Notes under the pieces: model-generated | Seen by the model: the letters and a program-made list of their open reading frames with translations, nothing else | Told to the model about the DNA's origin: nothing | Database searches by the model: none | In this document: positions 61,392 through 64,000 of the stretch, in pieces | Numbering within the stretch: the stretch's first letter is position 1 | Layout: every line of letters begins with the position of its first letter | Source of the DNA: Heterostelium multicystogenum | Taxonomy: Eukaryota > Evosea > Eumycetozoa > Acytosteliales > Acytosteliaceae | NCBI GenBank assembly: GCA_003667245.1 | Contig: RCNN01000008.1 | Location: forward strand, 62,001-126,000 | Direction: 5' to 3' | DNA: 64,000 bases | Made by a program: the position numbers and the translations under genes

Positions 61392-62776
61392 ATGAGTTAT
61401 AATAATCATGATGATGGTAATCCATTCTATACGGATGTACCAACCAACTCACCAGGTCAAATGAACAATACCAACAACAGCAATCAATATAATAATCAAC
61501 CACAAGCTATCTTTACAAACACAAATGTAAACTTTGATGATTATAGTGCTCCAAAGCAAAGTACTGCATATCAACCTGATCTACAATTCCAAAGTAATCA
61601 TCATTTAACTCTTGAACAATTCAAACGAGGTCATCATAACTAACAAAATATCACATTGATTCAAACTAAACTAGGCTTCGACCATGCTACTATCGATGTA
61701 AATTCAAAACCCAACAACAACAACAATAACAATAATAGAATAGGTGGTGGTATCAATAATGTGCCTGAAGGTAAATATCAATTGCATGCATATAGAATGG
61801 AAAGCATGATGATACTATAGTAGAGCTAGTATTCATAATACTAACTTTTATTTATTAGCTGACTTCTCCGAGACAGCTAATCTTAATAGTGAAGGACAAG
61901 CAGATCAAAAGAAATATAGTTTTTATCAGCCACAATACTACAGATTCCTTTTCAATGTTGATACAACAGAAGTAGGACACCGTCTAATAAGATCAATGAT
62001 GCCAATTAAGTTTTCGTTCTTTGAGCTAATCAGAGAGAATCCTGATTTGTATGTACACTTATCCTTTTGATTGTATAATCAAATTACTAATACCTCAACT
62101 CGGTATTATCATAGCTATGGTCCATTTTGGGTTACAACAACATTAGTATTTATCATTGCTGCAACTGCAAATCTCAACAGATATTTCCACTCCAGCGATC
62201 ACAGCGGTAAGCTATTAAATCAATATTTGTTCCAAACAGCTTAACATTCTAATTACCCACAAAATTTTAGCATGGGAAGTCGACTTCAAAGCTGTAGTAT
62301 ATGGTGCAATTGCAATCTATGGTTATGCATTGGTTATCCCATTGGTTCTTTGGGGTATTTTTAAGTGGATGAAGCTTGGACTACGTCTTTTGGACATGTT
62401 GTGTATCTATGGTTATGCTTTGTTTATCTTTATTCCAGCTTCAATTCTTTGTTTGGTCCCAATTGGTATTGTACAATGGGTCATTGTAGGTGTTTGCACT
62501 TTAGTGTCTGGAGCTTTCCTCGTTACCAATGTATTCACCCCACTCAAGGGTGATTTTACTAAGAGAGGTCTCATCATCTGCGGAGGTATTGCCGCACTTC
62601 ACTTGGGATTAGCTCTCCTTTTGAAACTCTATTTCTTTGCTAACAACACCGACGGTAGCTTTACACCAAACCCAACCCCAACCCCATCAGGAACAACTGG
62701 AACTACCACCGGAACTACTGGAACTACCACCGGAACAACTGGAACAACTGGCACAACTGGAACTACCACCGCCTAA
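61392..62776 (+). CDS. YIPF1/2-like Yip1-domain membrane protein
   Basis: YIPF proteins are Golgi membrane proteins that bind Rab GTPases. The cytosolic N terminus (MSYNNHDDGNPFYTDVPTN) is Asn/Gln-rich. After a break near 61640 and an intron near 61770-61858, KYSFYQPQYYRFLFNVDTTE precedes five membrane segments of the Yip1 domain: FWVTTTLVFIIAATANL, AVVYGAIAIYGYALVIPLVL, LLDMLCIYGYALFIFIPASI, GIVQWVIVGVCTLVSGAFLV and GLIICGGIAALHLGLALLLK. Small introns near 62050-62114 and 62206-62270. The C-terminal tail is unusual: 26 residues of nearly pure Gly-Thr repeats (62686-62773), likely facing the lumen. Confidence 0.8.
62686..62775 (+). repeat. Gly-Thr coding repeat in the YIPF C terminus
   Basis: Tandem GGAACAACT / GGAACTACC units of 9-12 bp encode GTT and GTTT repeats. 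They are close to identical, typical of slippage expansion. Confidence 0.75.
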
Positions 62777-62893
62777 ACAACTAGTATATCAAATATCAAT
62801 ATATAATATTCAACCCATTTTATCATAACCACATCATTCATCCTTATCATCTCAACTCCACAATGAAAGAAAATGAATAAATAATTTATTAGT
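62777..62893. other. 117-bp convergent spacer (YIPF / ZNG1)
   Basis: Short AT-rich convergent 3' region; nothing else is seen. Confidence 0.4.
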
Positions 62894-63982
62894 CTAATTC
62901 TTCTTGATGAGTTTATTGAACGATTCCTCAAATTCCGACTGAACTAGGTTCTCTCCGATGAATACTAATTTGTTCTTTGGCGCTTCGCTGCCCCATTTGA
63001 TTCCTGAGGGCAGTGTTTCAAAAGTTTCATAAACACCTTGCAAGATATATTTGTCTTTTTCATTGCTGACTGCAATCAATCCTTTCATTCTGAATATTCT
63101 GTCTTTGTAGTCCTCCCATACCAGTCCACCTATCCATCTGGTAAGCTCTGTCAAATCAACTGAACCCTCACTTTCCAGACAGATAGTATTGACTCGACTT
63201 GAGTGATTAAGTGTGCTGCAACTACCATCTAAATGGTCATGATCATGATTACAAGTAGCATGATCGTCTTTCTTTTGCTGATCAAGATATGACTTGATTA
63301 CTTCGAGATTTGGTGTATAGGATTTGATGTTTAATACTACATCTAATGATACAATAGATCTTGTGGTCTGAACAACTTTGCAGAAAGGATTGATTTCAAG
63401 AAGTCTCTTTTTTATGTTGTCAATTTGAGCTTCGTCTACCAAATCAACCTTGTTCAAAAGAATTACATCTGCAAAAGCTATTTGTCGCTCGGCTTCAGTT
63501 GAATATCTGAATTTGTCATTTGGCATTGGATTGTTGTGTTCATCGATCTGTCTAAGGATATTCTTTGCATCAACAACTGTGATGATACTATCCAAATAAA
63601 TAGGTGAGCCAAGCTCATCGTCCACCCATAGCGAAGAACTAATCTGACCTGGGTCACCCTATAGGATAGAAACAAAAGCGATTAGTCCCCAAACAAAAAT
63701 GCTGTAAAGAACAAGATTGACACCTACCATTCCAGTCGACTCAATCAATATATAATCAAATTTACTTTGTTTCTTTAAGAGATCTTCTATTGACTTTAAA
63801 AAGTCATCTTTAACAGTACAACAAATGCAACCATTTGGAAACTCCAGCCACTCTGATACCTTACTGCCATCTTCACCTTTGATCATAGCAGTCTCTATTC
63901 CAATTCCAGAGCCAAATTCATTTTGAATCACTGCTATTTTCTTTTCGTTTTGTTCATTTAAGATGTAATTTAAAAATGTAGT
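62894..63982 (-). CDS. ZNG1/CobW-domain zinc chaperone GTPase, partial
   Basis: ZNG1 delivers zinc to methionine aminopeptidase. The frame starts at an exon boundary at 63982 with TTFLNYIL, the end of a GxxxxGKTT P-loop; the preceding exon lies beyond the right edge. Downstream are VIQNEFGSGIGIETAMI, the CxCC metal motif in FPNGCICCTVKDDFL, YILIESTGM (intron about 63727-63659 after it), GDPGQISSSLW and IITVVDAKN, and the guanine motif ILLNKVDLVDEAQ. A His-rich linker CNHDHDHLDGS precedes the CobW C-terminal domain ending FEESFNKLIKKN. A metal-binding His cluster is typical of the family. No frame break is needed. MMAA at 13821 belongs to the same G3E GTPase class. Confidence 0.9.
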
Positions 63983-64000
63983 CTACATTGCACACAACCA

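Overview
The window looks like nuclear DNA of a dictyostelid social amoeba. The DNA is AT-rich, introns are short and AT-rich with GTATGT/GTAAGT donors, and proteins carry poly-Asn and poly-Gln tracts. Two genes are lineage hallmarks: a receptor fused to a phosphatidylinositol-phosphate kinase (RpkA type, 30655-33235) and a Roco protein with RasGEF and cyclic-nucleotide-binding domains (GbpC type, 39814-47281). I cannot name the species from sequence alone.

Almost every long conserved gene is split by single-base frame breaks. Where the family is well conserved, the break can often be traced to a homopolymer run one base too long or too short (an ARF GTPase with three, a proteasome subunit with one, the last codons of GbpC). 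I therefore read most broken genes as intact genes in a draft with homopolymer errors, and give one span per gene. No corrected protein is claimed.

Layout. 1-9.5 kb: a small two-exon gene, a long RNA-like inverted repeat, TTI1 (minus), a dictyostelid ankyrin-like gene, PDCD5 and a DUF4380 protein. 9.5-13.7 kb: an ARF-like GTPase, a minus-strand fragment with two Cys/His modules, tRNA-Trp, and 57 bp downstream of it a tRNA-derived SINE-like insertion with poly(A) tail and perfect 11-bp target-site duplication, then a perfect 13-bp hairpin and a badly broken second ankyrin-like gene. 13.8-20.3 kb: MMAA (mitochondrial cobalamin G3E GTPase) tail-to-tail with DCC1, a palindromic E2F site upstream of DCC1, and a large Asn/Gln-rich protein of unknown function. 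22-29 kb: a RING plus pentapeptide-repeat protein, an XLF-like end-joining factor and an ESRP/Fusilli-like RNA-binding protein. 30-38 kb: the RpkA receptor kinase, a palmitoyl-protein thioesterase homologue whose nucleophile position reads Ala, and VPS33. 39-49 kb: GbpC and a 2-oxoglutarate oxygenase. 49-64 kb: a small gene with a hairpin in its intron, ALIX, Msp1/ATAD1, an F-box-like protein, proteasome alpha4, WDR33, a YIPF protein, and a ZNG1/CobW GTPase that runs off the right edge.

Functional themes: genome maintenance (TTI1, DCC1, XLF), endolysosomal traffic (VPS33, ALIX, YIPF, PPT), RNA processing (WDR33, ESRP-like) and signalling (RpkA, GbpC, ARF). They are interleaved on both strands with no operon logic. 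The strongest candidates for something undescribed are the SINE-like element beside tRNA-Trp, the 43-bp-arm hairpin at 558-675, the intronic hairpin at 49476-49565 and the paired Cys/His modules at 10375-10790.
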